A stretch of 64,000 nt of DNA from Phallusia mammillata (taxonomy: Eukaryota > Chordata > Ascidiacea > Phlebobranchia > Ascidiidae): positions 167,732-231,731 of the forward strand of contig QLIY01000128.1 of NCBI GenBank assembly GCA_003260075.1. Direction: 5' to 3'. This document shows, one piece after another, positions 34,501 to 46,400 of the stretch (position 1 is the first letter of the stretch; each line of letters starts with the position of its first letter). The notes beneath the pieces are model-generated. The model was not told the origin of the DNA. It ran no database searches and saw only the letters and a list, made by a program, of their open reading frames with translations. A program made the position numbers and the translations under genes.

Positions 34501-37500
34501 CTTATTAATAATATGGGTATTAGGGATAGGCCGAGCATTTTTTCGATGACGGCGATGCTCAGCCCATCCTAATAACTGACCCGAGTATAAAATTTGCAAA
34601 TTCATGCCATGCTAACGTACGGCGCTAGTGTTTGAAAGGGTAAGAAAAATTTTTTTTTTTACTTGCGTTAGGTCAGGGGTGTCAAACTTGCGGGTCGCAT
34701 GCGGCCCACAAAGCCCTTCAATGCGGCCCACGAACACTCAACAACAATTGTATTATTTTGTCAGATATTTGTGCGGCCGTAAACATGTTCATTAAAATAT
34801 TTGTACTGGCGGTCGTGACGCAATTAAAACTCTTTTGCCAAATATTTTAAATTATAACTATTCTAAACAGATTTTGTGGTACTGAAAACAGCATTACTAG
34901 CCTAGTAGCCATATGCGTCAGATTTTTTGTACGCCTATTGTGTGCAAACAATGCGGAAAAACGGGAAGCACTAGCGTCACAATATAGATTATGCGGTAAT
35001 AAACAATTAAAACTGATATTAACACTGTGCAGCTCAATCTGTGCATCAAGTTGGAAATTAATCTGGGCTTTTGGCGCGTCAATATAGTTGGTATATATGT
35101 GATTTTAACCTATTGCTTTACATCTGTAATTTTAAAATAAAAAACAGCAGGTAATTGGCGGCTGTTGGCGAAATAAGGATCTGCGATGCGGCCAAAGTAG
35201 AGAAAAGGTTGTTTAAGTGTACAGAACTAGATTAAAAATCACATGCGGCCCTCGGCATAATTGCCAAACTGCTATGTGGCCCACGAACCCCACGAGTTTG
35301 ACACCCTGCATTAGGTGGTTAAAAACATGTTTTTCTGAGGCCTGTATAGCTTGATATACCTCTGGTGATGTAAGGGACCTTACATAACTAACATGGAATG
35401 GGGAATATTTATGACATCACAATGCACGGAGCATGCTCAGCTGAGCATCGAGCATTACCGTGAGATGCTCGGTGCTCGACCAAACAGAACATTTGCAGTT
35501 TTGTGCAGACAAATGTTTTACCACCTTTGTATGTGGATTTATTAACCTGAACTAATGTTTCATGAAGCAAGTTGCAAATTGAGCAAAGTTGTAGGTTAAG
35601 AACTTGCGATTTTTTTGCAGTAATAATGCATTGTTGATTGTTACAAATACATGTATAAGATAAAATCGTAAACAGGGTATTAAAGTTGTATCACTCATGT
35701 GCTAAAGATAAACAACAGGATCTTTTGTATTTTTGTGAAAATTAACATACTTGTATGATAACCCTTCTTTGTTACTTACAAATCAGTACTTGTGTTTTCA
35801 GGATACCATTTCGCCTTGCTAAAGGTGTGGAAATGTCAGTTGGAGTTTACACCGTAGCTCGTCGTGCCACCAAAGCTTCAGCAGTCTTATTGGACAGTGA
35901 AACCAACAAACAAGCACACCTTCACACAAACCATGTGGACACAAACACAGCGGAAATATTAATGCCAAGTGACATTAAGTTGCTGCAGGTAAAAGCTACT
36001 TAAAATACTGTATTTGTTTAATTCCACAATTTGTAAGCCACCAATGATTGTGAGGCATGTACTGTGGTATTAGATACTATTGTTTTTTGTAATAATTCTT
36101 CTGTTGTTACATAGTAAAACTATTCCTCAGCAATTATAGTCAAACAAATAAGTGAACTTAACAAAACATGTGTTGAAATTTATTTTATACATACAAAGAA
36201 CTTAAAATATGCAAAATAAAGGCAGGGGAGAAAGGGGGGGGGGGTAAAACTATTTCTCTGCAATTATAGTCACACAAATAAGTGAACTTAACAAAACATG
36301 TGTTGAAATTTATTGTATACATACAAAGAACTTAAAATATGCAAAATAAAGGCAGGGGAGAAATAATACTGGCATTTAAACTTTTATATGCATGATTAAA
36401 AAATTAATGTTATTGAATAAAAACTGAATTACAAAACATTAGAATCACTCAAGAAAGTATTGTAGTCAGTTTTAAATAACTAGCAAGAAAAACTTACAAA
36501 TAGTCACTGCTGAATGTTTCAACATTAAATTTATTTGTTTTTGTAGACTTGGGCTGGTCAAGATATTGTTTTTGAGAAAGAAGAAGTTGAAAACATAAAA
36601 AAGATTGAAAAATTGGGCCTAACAGTTTTGGGTTTCAAGTCAAGGAATAAAGCAATAAAGCTTTGGTATCATGTTCGCACTGCTCAGTTTATATATCCAG
36701 ATGATTCCACTGTTAAAGGTAGTAAAATATGTTGTACTAACGTTTAAACCAAGTTTGTTTTACTTTTATTCTAGGTGGGTGAGTTTATTGTCAAGCTGCC
36801 TGCCTTGTTGCACTATATTTTTTTTTTCGTTTGATGAAGTTTGTGTCTTAAATTTGTTTCTTTTTTATCTTTGGTGGGTGGATAACGCCTGAACGAGTTA
36901 TGCTCTCAATAAGTCCATTATCGAGTTGAATCATTTTTTTAAATTGAACGAATCAGATTCTACTGGGTTGGAGTAACAATGCTGAAGTTTCTTGCTTAGG
37001 AAAATACAAGTGGCCACAAGATTTAACAAGATTAAAAAGCGACAACCACTTTTTGACCACAAGGCTAACTTGTTACACCTAACTGATGTTTAGATGTTAA
37101 ATAGCTTGTGGCCCACATATTAAATTTAGGGGGTCTTTTATTTTCACCAATATTAGTACATTACACAACTAACTTTTTTTTTTAATTATTGTGAATGATG
37201 TAGCAATTTCGTGATTATAGTAAATGAAATTTGTTGTGATTTTTTAGGCAGTAACACTCTTTTTACTGCACTGCTCACTAAATGCCTGGAAAAAGATGTT
37301 GTTGCTATATGCTGGTGAGTGAACTGTGGTAAACTGCTTTTATGACTTGCTAGTTATGACTTACAAAGCAATAACGTTTTAACAAAACAAAAACCTTTAA
37401 TCAATTGTCTAAACCAGTGGTTCTTAACCTTTCATGGACCGTGGCCCCTAAGTAACCCTGTAGGACCTGTGGCCCCCTTAAAAAATGTAAATGGCTATCT

Positions 37501-39808
37501 CATGTTGGAATTCGGTACTAATTTCGACTTTAAACAGGTCGAATAGAATAAACAAGAATCGGTAATCGCAAAAACCTCAATATAGACAAATAGTATGTGA
37601 AATAGTCGATTGAATTAGGGTATAAAGTTAAAAAAAGGAAATGGATTTTAGTGGGTGTTTCTGGTGAATATACACCTGTGCCCCCCCTGATCTAAACACT
37701 ATGTACATCTTTTACTGCTATGTTTTTTAAACTGCCATAATTTGCAAATTATACATACCATGTCATATGCACATAACATTGTAACATTATAGACAATCTG
37801 CTTTTTGTTGACATCACCACTCAAGAGGTGGTTTGAAAGCAATTTTACAGCAACAATTTACATGTTTTCAGTTATGTTCCGAGAGCGAATTCTGCTCCAA
37901 AAATGGTCGCCTTGTTGCCACAGAAGGAAGAAATTGATGACAAAACTTCGGAACAAATCAAACCTCCTGGATTCTATGTCATATTCCTTCCTTATGCAGA
38001 CGACATAAGGTTAGGCAAAGTTACATTAATTTGGTGTTGTTCAAGTTTGTGGTTATGAGAACAAAGACAGGGTGGTTTTGAACCCATTACCTTATGATAT
38101 TAAAGAAATCTGTGATTATTGGGTTCCGTTAAGAGTTTATTTCGCCAGTGATACAAATCGTAGCAGCACAATTGCACAAAAATATTCACCAAGCTGGATA
38201 TAGCTGTGACACATTAATACTTTATAAAGTGTGACAAACTCGAGGGAAAGATGGTCAATGCGCTGCAGCTACAGCATTATGTGGCAGGGACTCACATTAG
38301 AGGGCGAGGTCGGTGCATTAGGACATTGAGATTGGGGGGCAACGTTGGTAAAACCAGTCATGTTGGGACCTAAAAGCTAACAACCGTTTTAGGGAAAGAG
38401 GGTGGGGTTCAACAGGAAAAGAAACCCTGTTTGGTTTAACTTCAAAATGATTGAGATAAAAGAAAAAAAAATTAGATTATTGGCCTTTTTTATTTCACCT
38501 GTTACAACTAAAACATAGTAAACAATTGCACTAATCGAATCACTAACTTGGATATCAGTGCACAATAAAGGAATGCTACCAAGCACAAAAAATGGAGGGT
38601 ACAATCAGTAGATCACAGCCTATGTTTTCTGTCACCAAGCAAAATAAACAAAACAAAACTCAAATATGCCAAAGCTTTACCATATTACATGCAAAATGTT
38701 ATGTGACTTGAGTTTACAATAGAATTTGGCCCTTTGTTGAATAACCAGTGAGACAAAACCCCTCAAAGTCCAATGTTTATAATAGTACAGTGAATTTCTA
38801 TGTGCAGGAAAGTAGATATCAACAAAACAAACACCAGAGCAACAGACGAACAGGTTGCTGCTGCAGAAGCAATGATAAAAAGACTGAGATTTACTTACGA
38901 CCCTGACAACTTTGATAACCCAGCTCTACAAACCCACTACAAAAACTTGGAAGCAATGGCATTGGAAAAAGATGAACCAGATCCAATTGAAGATCACACA
39001 AGTATGCAGATATTTTTTTTATTATTCTGCAGCTGATGTACAGCTTAGTAGCGGCTCTTAAAATATCTGTTTACGCTACCTATTGGGGGAGTTTTTTTGT
39101 GTTTTTGGTCAACAGTTTTTTAAACAGCTAAACAGCTATGTTTTTTTGCAGCGATATTTTCTACATTACCAAATAATGAGCCGCTAAGAAAGTAAAAGGG
39201 GGGGGGGGCGCTACCTATTGGGGGAGATTTGTACTGTTTTTGCTCAACAGTTTTTTTAAAAACAGCTAGACAGCTATGTTTTTGGGAAGCGATATTTTCT
39301 ACATTACCAAATAATGAGCCGCTAAGAAAGTAAAAAAACAAACACAGTAATTGAACTTTATTTTGCGTTTTTAACAGTACCAGATTTTGAGAGGATCACT
39401 AGAAAAGCTGGTGCACAGATTCAGGCCTTTAAGGACCTGGTGTTTTCCCCTGGGTACGACCCTACACAAAAACCATTGACAAAACGGAAAGCAGGAGGTA
39501 CTGGAGATGCAGTGGTCAAGAAAGTAAAACCAGAAACTTCTCAAGTAAGTAAAGAGTTTGTTGTAGTGCTATCTGCATTTACATATGATATAGAGTCTAA
39601 ATTTTACATATAAACCTAGGTATGTGCACTAAAATATACATTTTAATTCCCTTTTCAGATAAATGTACAAGAGTATGTCACTGACAACAAATTAGGAAAA
39701 CTAACTGTGCAAGTGCTGAAGGAAATATGCAAGGAACATAATATTCAGGCTTCTGGAAAAAAGGCGGATATAATTCCTGCTATTTCTGATCACTTTCAGG
39801 GTCTTTGA
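31528..39808 (+). CDS. xrcc6: Ku70 (XRCC6), DNA end-joining subunit, 13 exons
   Basis: Exons: 31528-31633, 31812-31918, 32581-32746, 33103-33216, 33871-33986, 34381-34493, 35802-35988, 36547-36718, 37248-37314, 37872-38009, 38808-39001, 39378-39544 and 39659-39808. All are GT-AG, phases agree, and the product is 598 aa (human 609). Order of domains: acidic N-terminus and von Willebrand-like fold (FAIDCCKEMFE; FFGTEKSKNSSDLSNIYVWQ), the Ku core with MSVGVYTVAR and ILMPSDIK, SNTLFTALLTKCLEKDVVAI, GFYVIFLPYADDIRK, the Ku C-arm (AMIKRLRFTYDPDNFDNPAL), and a C-terminal SAP domain (KLGKLTVQVLKEICKEHNI). Ku70 pairs with Ku80, encircles broken DNA ends in the nucleus and recruits DNA-PKcs/ligase IV. 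An in-frame ATG at 31450 could extend the protein. It converges with usp37; no obvious AATAAA follows. Confidence 0.95.
32176..32440. repeat. Interspersed repeat with CAGTGGTGGGATTCAGCCGGTT end in xrcc6 intron 2
   Basis: Starts ACCAGTGGTGGGATTCAGCC and ends GAATCCCACCACTG (about 32422-32436), a clear terminal inverted repeat of at least 13 bases typical of hAT-type MITEs. It is partly duplicated at the G-run 32240-32249. Confidence 0.6.
32240..32249 (+). other. G-run gap junction (10 G)
   Basis: Left 32177-32239, right 32251-32310. Confidence 0.8.
33391..33410 (+). repeat. (AC)n microsatellite
   Basis: Ten AC units followed by an A-run, in xrcc6 intron 4. Confidence 0.9.
33626..33785 (+). 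repeat. tRNA-derived SINE in xrcc6 intron 4
   Basis: B-box part GGTTTGAATCCCACC, then the shared body with ATGCTTGGAAGACAGG, GCCTTCAAGGGACCTGGC. The A-box half is degenerate. Confidence 0.65.
34520..35505. mobile_element. MITE of the GGGAT(A/T)GGCC family, interrupted by a hAT MITE
   Basis: Left part 34520-34673 and right part 35309-35505 together correspond to the element at 41490-41849 (shared GGCCTGTATAGCTTGATA, GGTGATGTAAGGGACCTT, ACCAAACAGAACATTTGCAG). The middle is the hAT insertion 34674-35308. Confidence 0.7.
34674..35308. mobile_element. hAT-type non-autonomous element
   Basis: Termini CAGGGGTGTCAAACTTGCGG and CACGAGTTTGACACCCTG are inverted repeats. The flanks cgttaggt and cattaggt are an 8-base target duplication with one mismatch, as hAT transposases produce. 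It is about 635 bp with no coding capacity, in xrcc6 intron 6. Confidence 0.85.
36234..36244 (+). other. G-run gap junction
   Basis: Left 36114-36233, right 36245-36363, in xrcc6 intron 7. Confidence 0.8.
37415..37689. mobile_element. hAT-type MITE in xrcc6 intron 9
   Basis: Starts CAGTGGTTCTTAACCTTTCA and ends GTGCCCCCCCTG. The flanks gtctaaac and atctaaac form an 8-base target duplication with one mismatch. Non-coding, 275 bp. Confidence 0.75.
39198..39208 (+). other. G-run gap junction
   Basis: Left 39077-39197, right 39209-39333, in xrcc6 intron 11. Confidence 0.8.
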
Positions 39809-39904
39809 TTTGTTTGTACTTTTTTACTGATCAAGTTCAATTTTTACATAAACTTAGTATTTGAATTTTGTGATTTTTGCACCAGGAATATTACTATCAC
39901 AGTA

Positions 39905-40040
39905 TGTCAGACCCAGGTGTTATACCGAATTAGCTGGTCACCAAGCATTCCTATATGGCAAGGCATAGGCTAGAAAAATCTAGCCTGTGGTGGGATTCAA
40001 ACCCATGACAGGAGGCTTACCGGGACTTAAAAGGAATATT
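39905..40040 (-). repeat. tRNA-derived SINE
   Basis: Minus strand: ATGGGTTTGAATCCCACC B-box region, then TAGATTTTTCTAGCCTATGC, TTGGTGACCAGCTAATTCGG, as in the copy at 50656. Confidence 0.7.
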
Positions 40041-40269
40041 GCAAATCAGAATTTCAGATTAGTTATTTACAACACTGTGCTGAAATCAAAAAGCCAATTC
40101 TGATTAAAGAGTCCTGCTCTAAACGGTCTAATGGTCATCCGATTTTTTTACGTACAAACTCATTAGACAAGATGACCTTCTATTTATGTTCGGCCCTGTA
40201 ACTCACTCAAATCATTGGGACATATGTGAAGCACTGGTCTACCAGCAACACAGAATAACTTTGAACCAT

Positions 40270-40275
40270 TTTATT
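40270..40275 (-). promoter_or_regulatory. Poly(A) signal of usp37
   Basis: AATAAA on the minus strand, about 140 bases beyond the TGA at 40415-40413; this fits the extended C-terminal exon model. Confidence 0.55.
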
Positions 40276-40412
40276 TCAAGAACAAAATACTGTGCAATAC
40301 ATAACAATCCATTAATATGCAAATGATGATTGTGCTAAAATTATACAGACAATACCAACACTGAAAAGTCAGCTACTTAGCACACTTTGCACTTTGGAGT
40401 AGTGGGTGAAGT

Positions 40413-43400
40413 TCATGGTTTGTAAAGAGAAAGTAAGTCCCTGAAACAAATTAAAAACTGTAAAAATTAGTACAAAGTTTGATTCAGATAAATATCCTAA
40501 TAGATTCAAATAATTTGTTGAGACTTCAAATAATTTGTTGAGATAAGATGCCAGGCCTATTAAACATGTTACACCATATGGTAAGGCATGGCCTGAGAAA
40601 TATCTAGCTCTGCGAAACCAACAACAGGGGACTTCCTGGGATTCATGCTCTCAACTGAGCTACTCCGTATGTTTAGTTTGGCCAAGCACTGTTTCTGGCA
40701 TATTAGGGCTCTACACTTTGGGTAGGGGTGAACAACATGGGCTGTTACATTACAAACATCAATTCCACATTACTCAGCATCTTAGGACTAATTTATTATT
40801 GCAAGATGGCCGAGTGGTTAGCACAACCGCTTAGTGTTCACAAGATTGTTGGTTCTAATCCCATCTCAACCACTTGTGCTACCCAAAGCCCAAAAAATAT
40901 TAGAGAAACATAATGGGTATTCTGCAACACTTTCAAGCCAACATGACTCAATAGACTTAGGCAAATCAATTGTAGATATTGTGACTATAACACAGTTAGG
41001 CATTGTCTGCCTACATGTACAAAAGAAGCAAACAAACTTACTTGTGCAAGTAAAATAACAAGTATGAGGTAGATTGTCGTCCCAGTAAGACTTTACTTTC
41101 TGAAACATTTTCAACATGGCTGTCATCGAAACATTGCCACTTGTGAGCAGAGATGTCACTCAAAACATCGCTAACATAATGTCCTGTAAAAATAAATCAC
41201 ATGTTGCTAGTTAGTCACTACTAAACTGTTCCATTGGACTATTATAGTATGACAGGCCTACTACAGGATTTGGCACCCACAAGATTTCAATTTTACTATA
41301 TTTTTGTGAAAGTGTGAATGATTTTGACATTATTTTTGGATTCTTACCGACATTAGAAGATCCTCCTTTATGACTCACAACACTGACCAAGCGATATGAA
41401 TTTGCCTCTGCTTCTATTTCTTGGTCACATACATCATCAACCTTCAAAATACAATAAAAAAATTTCTCAATAAAAACTGGCAGTGGTTACTGGGGATTGG
41501 CCGGGCAGAGCCAGAACCTGAGTACTCAGTACTGAGCATTGCTGGTTTTGGTGTTTGGCAGAGCAGTTGCACAAACTAATCGGAGCATTAACTTTGTATA
41601 TTCATGCTATGCTCACTATATAAGCTATTGCTGCCAGGCATAGTATCAAGTTTGAAGAGCTCTTTCTGGCAAATGTGACATTTGGGGCCTGCACAGCTTA
41701 ATACACCGCTGGTGATGTAAGGAACCTTGAACAGCTACAAAACTGGCGTGGAATTGGGAATGTTTGTAACATCACCATGCACCGACCTTTAGCATGAAAT
41801 GCTAGGCATTAGACCAAACAGAGCATTTGCAGTTTTGGCCAATCCCTAGCGGTTACATAACTTTACATACCTTTTGTGACAACTTCTCTGTAGTCCCCTT
41901 TGTGTCAAGTTTTTCTGATGGTGCAGTTGTTTCCAAGGATGGCACCAGTTGTTGATTGCTGTCACTGGATTTGTTCTGCAAATGAATTAAATAGTAGCAA
42001 GAGACAAGCCAGTATTGCCCAGTCACTTTATATAGATGTTTATGTGTCTACAACCAGATACTTCACATACATATCAACATATGTTAGTACATGCAAATTC
42101 GAAATATCAAATATTTTTTCAAGCTTAGTAGACAATTTTCCAGGGTATAAAAATTGTGCTTGTTCAAAAATCGTTTTTTTTAAATGTCGAAAAATACAAT
42201 AAAAAAAATCGTTCTGAACCAATTCACTCATTACAGACAATTCCAATTGTGGAAAATATATATGTACTGAACTGAAGCTTTCAGTGCACTGAAATTATTC
42301 TGTGTCAACTCTATTACATTGCATAAACAAAAACCAGAACCAACCAAAATCCTTTGCATTTGGGCTAGTGCAGGGTGTAGTACAACCTTTGATACTGTGG
42401 GGCTAAATGCAAGTGCCAAAATTAGATTGTGGGTCACACCCGTGTATAACACAAGGTGATTTTACGCTCATGTTGTTCACCTCTGTCCATATGCTTAACT
42501 ACAAGTAAAATTTGCATTTGATTCTAGCCACATATTGCCAGGTTACAGAAAAATAGCATGGCGCATTAATCTGTTCGAAAATATATAGCAGTTAAACTCG
42601 TTTGCCAGTACATTTGAAATCCAAGTGTTTCTGCAGGCCACACAACCTTTAATCAAGGGCCACAGGTTGCCTACCCCTAGGCTAGTGTATGTAAAAAAAT
42701 CAAGTTTTGAACAGAGAGATAACAGTTAGTTCTTCTTTACCTGGTTGAACACAGGATGAGTTACATCATCGTCATGATCAGATTCGTCAGACAGAAATGC
42801 ATCCAGCTTTGTAGATCCGATTGTACTAAATGATGACATTGAAGTTGATTCAACTGATCCACTGCCATGTGACTTTTGAGGATCACTGCTTTTTTTCTCT
42901 GGTGAAATTGAAGGAACAGTTTGTGCAGTTTGTTTTTCTGTTTGATTCGCTTTCGTGAAGAAGCTCGTGCATTTAACTGGAGTGTTCGACAAGCATGCAT
43001 TGTTTTTTGTTGTCTGTTCGGAGGTTCCAGGCAAAGACATAATGTTTTCATTTGTGTCTATGCTTGTAGTGTTGTTGTTAAGGAATGTTGGGACTTCGTT
43101 ATTGTTGTTTAAGCTTGAATCCTTCAAAAAACAAACTTAGTAAAGAGTTTGATAAAAAATAGTTTTGTTACACTATTATGCAAAGTTACCTTGTCATTTT
43201 GAAGAGACAACTGCATAGCAAGAAGAACCTAAATAATAATAAAAACATTTTATTACCAAACCAAAATATCGTCGTTTAAGTGTTAGTGCATTTAGTACTA
43301 CAACTTGTATGTGCAAATTTAAAAATATTCTACAAAGATATCTTTGGAAAAGGGTTAGGAAAACATCGTGACACAATAGCACTGTGGAACAATCACCTAT

Positions 43401-46400
43401 CCAAAACTGCACAACATTTGGACTTATTCAGCACAAAAAGTAATAGATACTTTACCACATAATAAAGGATGTCAACCTTGAGATTACTTTAATACAACCA
43501 TCTTACCTGTTCATCTTCTGATAAGTTGCGTAGTTTATCATGGTGTAATATGCCGTTGTACTGTTTCTACAAAACAAAAAAACAAGTTGTTATAGTGTAA
43601 CATTAGGCGTAAGTTTAATACACAATGACAATACCTGCTGATTGTCAAAAAATTCCATTTCACTCATTTCTAAAGCTTTCGTGAGTTCTTTGTCGTCTTC
43701 GCTTGACAATAAATTGATAGTTTCTGTTTTTTCCAGAGGAGTATTTGTGTTTCCATTATTATTGTTGCATTCTAAAAGTTAATTTGTTGGAAGTGATTTT
43801 TATGGCTGCAAAAAGAATAGAATTACCTTTCGACAATGGGGTGTTGTTTAAGAATGTTGCAACTGCAGGCAATCTGTAATATAAAAAAGTTCTGAAAACT
43901 CCCAAATTCAAACACTTAAATAACTGGTACACATGATTTTGCCAATTGAGAATGGAAAATATTTTCTAAGTAACCAAATCAGTTAATAAATTTACTTGGA
44001 ATATATATTTTGCCTCACTGGCCTCTTCAGTTCCTACAGAACCACAGAATAAAACATAATAAAAGAAACTAAAACACAACAAAGTTAAGTATGAAACCAT
44101 TAAATTCATTGACTGGTTCTGTTACTTGAAAAATATTGTTTATTCTCAGTTATTTATTCTCATAAACAGTAATCGTAAATGACAATGCTGTCTGTTGGGG
44201 GGTCTGATACTGTTCAGTATTATCATCCAATTATTTGAATTCATTATTAACATGAGCATAACTAATGATATGCTGCAGTTCATTATTTAGTATGCAATAA
44301 AACAGAATTGCCTATCAACAGAATTTCAATTTACGAAAATCATGTATACTATTTAACTTAGGACTAGGGCGATTATTTTTTGACTTAAAAAACGAAAAAT
44401 TTTGACCTACAAATTGAAAATTTTGACTTCAAAAAACTTTTTTGACAAAATTTTGACCTATGAAGAAGGGGGGGGGGTGCTATTGTGTCGCTATGTGTGC
44501 TTTCACCAAGCGAAATAATCTCAACTCAACTGTACATGACAGATGACTTACTTTGTGTCTGGTTCATCGTCACTAGCAACAATCACAACTTCCATCTGTG
44601 TTGAACCTGATTGTGGCTTCTCATGATCGTTGTGAAAAACACCTTTATCCACATCAGGCAGGGTTGTGTCAATTTCAACATCCTTTGCACAGAAGTGATT
44701 GAAGCTGACATACAAGGGCAGTGCGACCGGTAGCCTCAGCTTTTCACTGTGATCTGAAGTCTGGTTGTACGAGTATCGCTTAAGGTAGATCATCATAATC
44801 CTGGCAGTAAAAAAAAATCATAAGTGGGTCCTTTTTCATTTTAAGCAACAACAAAATTTGCGGACAGGGATTCAATGAAAGAATAAAAGCCAGATGCGTG
44901 TAATTTTTATCAGTTATTATGACACAGGTTTAGTGATAGGCATGGGTTTGTTTAGTCGCAGTATAGTTTTTCCAACTAGAAGTGATCTTTATGACCAGCC
45001 TACATAATGTGTTATTTTTTATTATAGCAGACCAGTTACAAGTATCTAATGCGTCGGCACTGGTCTGCAACCTTGTGTTCACCAACCACTAGGATACAAA
45101 ACTATTTCGATTGCAGTTGTAACAAAAAAAGTTTTGATCAACATATTGTTTGGCAAACGACGTTTTGAAAAAGGATAAACTTATCTGAAAAAAGGCTATT
45201 AATGTCAAATTAGAATTTGCCTTGATGATTTACAAAGTCTCTTGAATTTAAAATTAAGCTGAAATTATTTGCGAACAGAAACAAAACCCAGAAAAAACAT
45301 AAGCCTTCAAAATGAAAGTGAGTTTGTGCAATTTTTTCAGAAATCTGAACAAAACTTACCTTGGTAACTTGACAATGTTTCTTGTAACAGTGGCTTGGTT
45401 AAACTTGCAATCTTCACACACATGTTCGATATTCTCCTCAGCAAAAGATGAATTTATCAAATGTTGCAAATGAAGAGTGTCTCCTGATTCATTAGTTCTG
45501 GAAGATAAAAACCAAAATTGTTAGTGATGTGCAAAATCTTGGAGCAAAGGGTTCAACCAAATACACCTTTTTACTAATAAGTCATTTGTACTCTGTTCAA
45601 AAGCTAATAGAATAAACACCATCACCTAAAACTTCACTATCAGTTAATCAATCAACTATGCTAACAGTAATAATCTAAATTGTTTGTTGCATAGTATTTA
45701 CTGCCAAACAACTGTAAAAAAATTTTACAAAAAATGTAAGCCTTATACCTGGAGTACCCCTAAATAAATAAAAATAACTTCTTACTTTTGTTGCAGTTCA
45801 ACAGGCAAGTCATACCATTCATCCTTAGCCTTTGCGACAGATTTGCATCTGTGAAATAAATTCAGAACTAAAAACCAATATTGCAAGCTTGAGTTTAGAG
45901 AAAGGCCTTGGCTCATGAAGCCATTAACATTTTAAAATACCAAGTGAATGAAAGCATGGGTTTAAAATGCTGTGGACCCCTGGTTTATAGCTTGAGGAAT
46001 AAGAAAAAACATACAATTTTTTTCTATAACTTACTTATTGCATACTATTTGCTGCACAACAGAGAATGAAAAGTTTTTTGCAACAGGACAATCAAGATTG
46101 TTCTCTGAAGATTGTTTTGTTGGTGTGACGTCGATGTTGTTGTTGTTATTTGCTTCAGCGACATTTAATTTGTTTGCTTTGGTAACATCTTCTTGCAACA
46201 AGTCGAGACATAATCGCAGAAACTCATGGGCATCCTAAAAGATAAAAAAACATACATATGGCTGATATTTTGGGATAAACCAAACTGAGCCAGAACCCAA
46301 GTACCAGACATCGCTGTTTTTGAGGTTCGTTGTGCAGTTGCACAAACTGCCCCGAGCATTTAATTTACATATTCATGCCCATAGCATAGTGTTTAAAAGA

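Larger units (their letters stand above)
39809..40412. other. Convergent intergenic region, xrcc6 and usp37 3' ends
   Basis: About 600 bases holding a minus-strand SINE (39905-40040) and the usp37 poly(A) signal. No gene seen. Confidence 0.6.

Noticed and set aside
42761..43140. Alternative frames over the long usp37 exon
   Set aside because: Shadow frames of exon 43121-42741, which has proper splice sites and phase.
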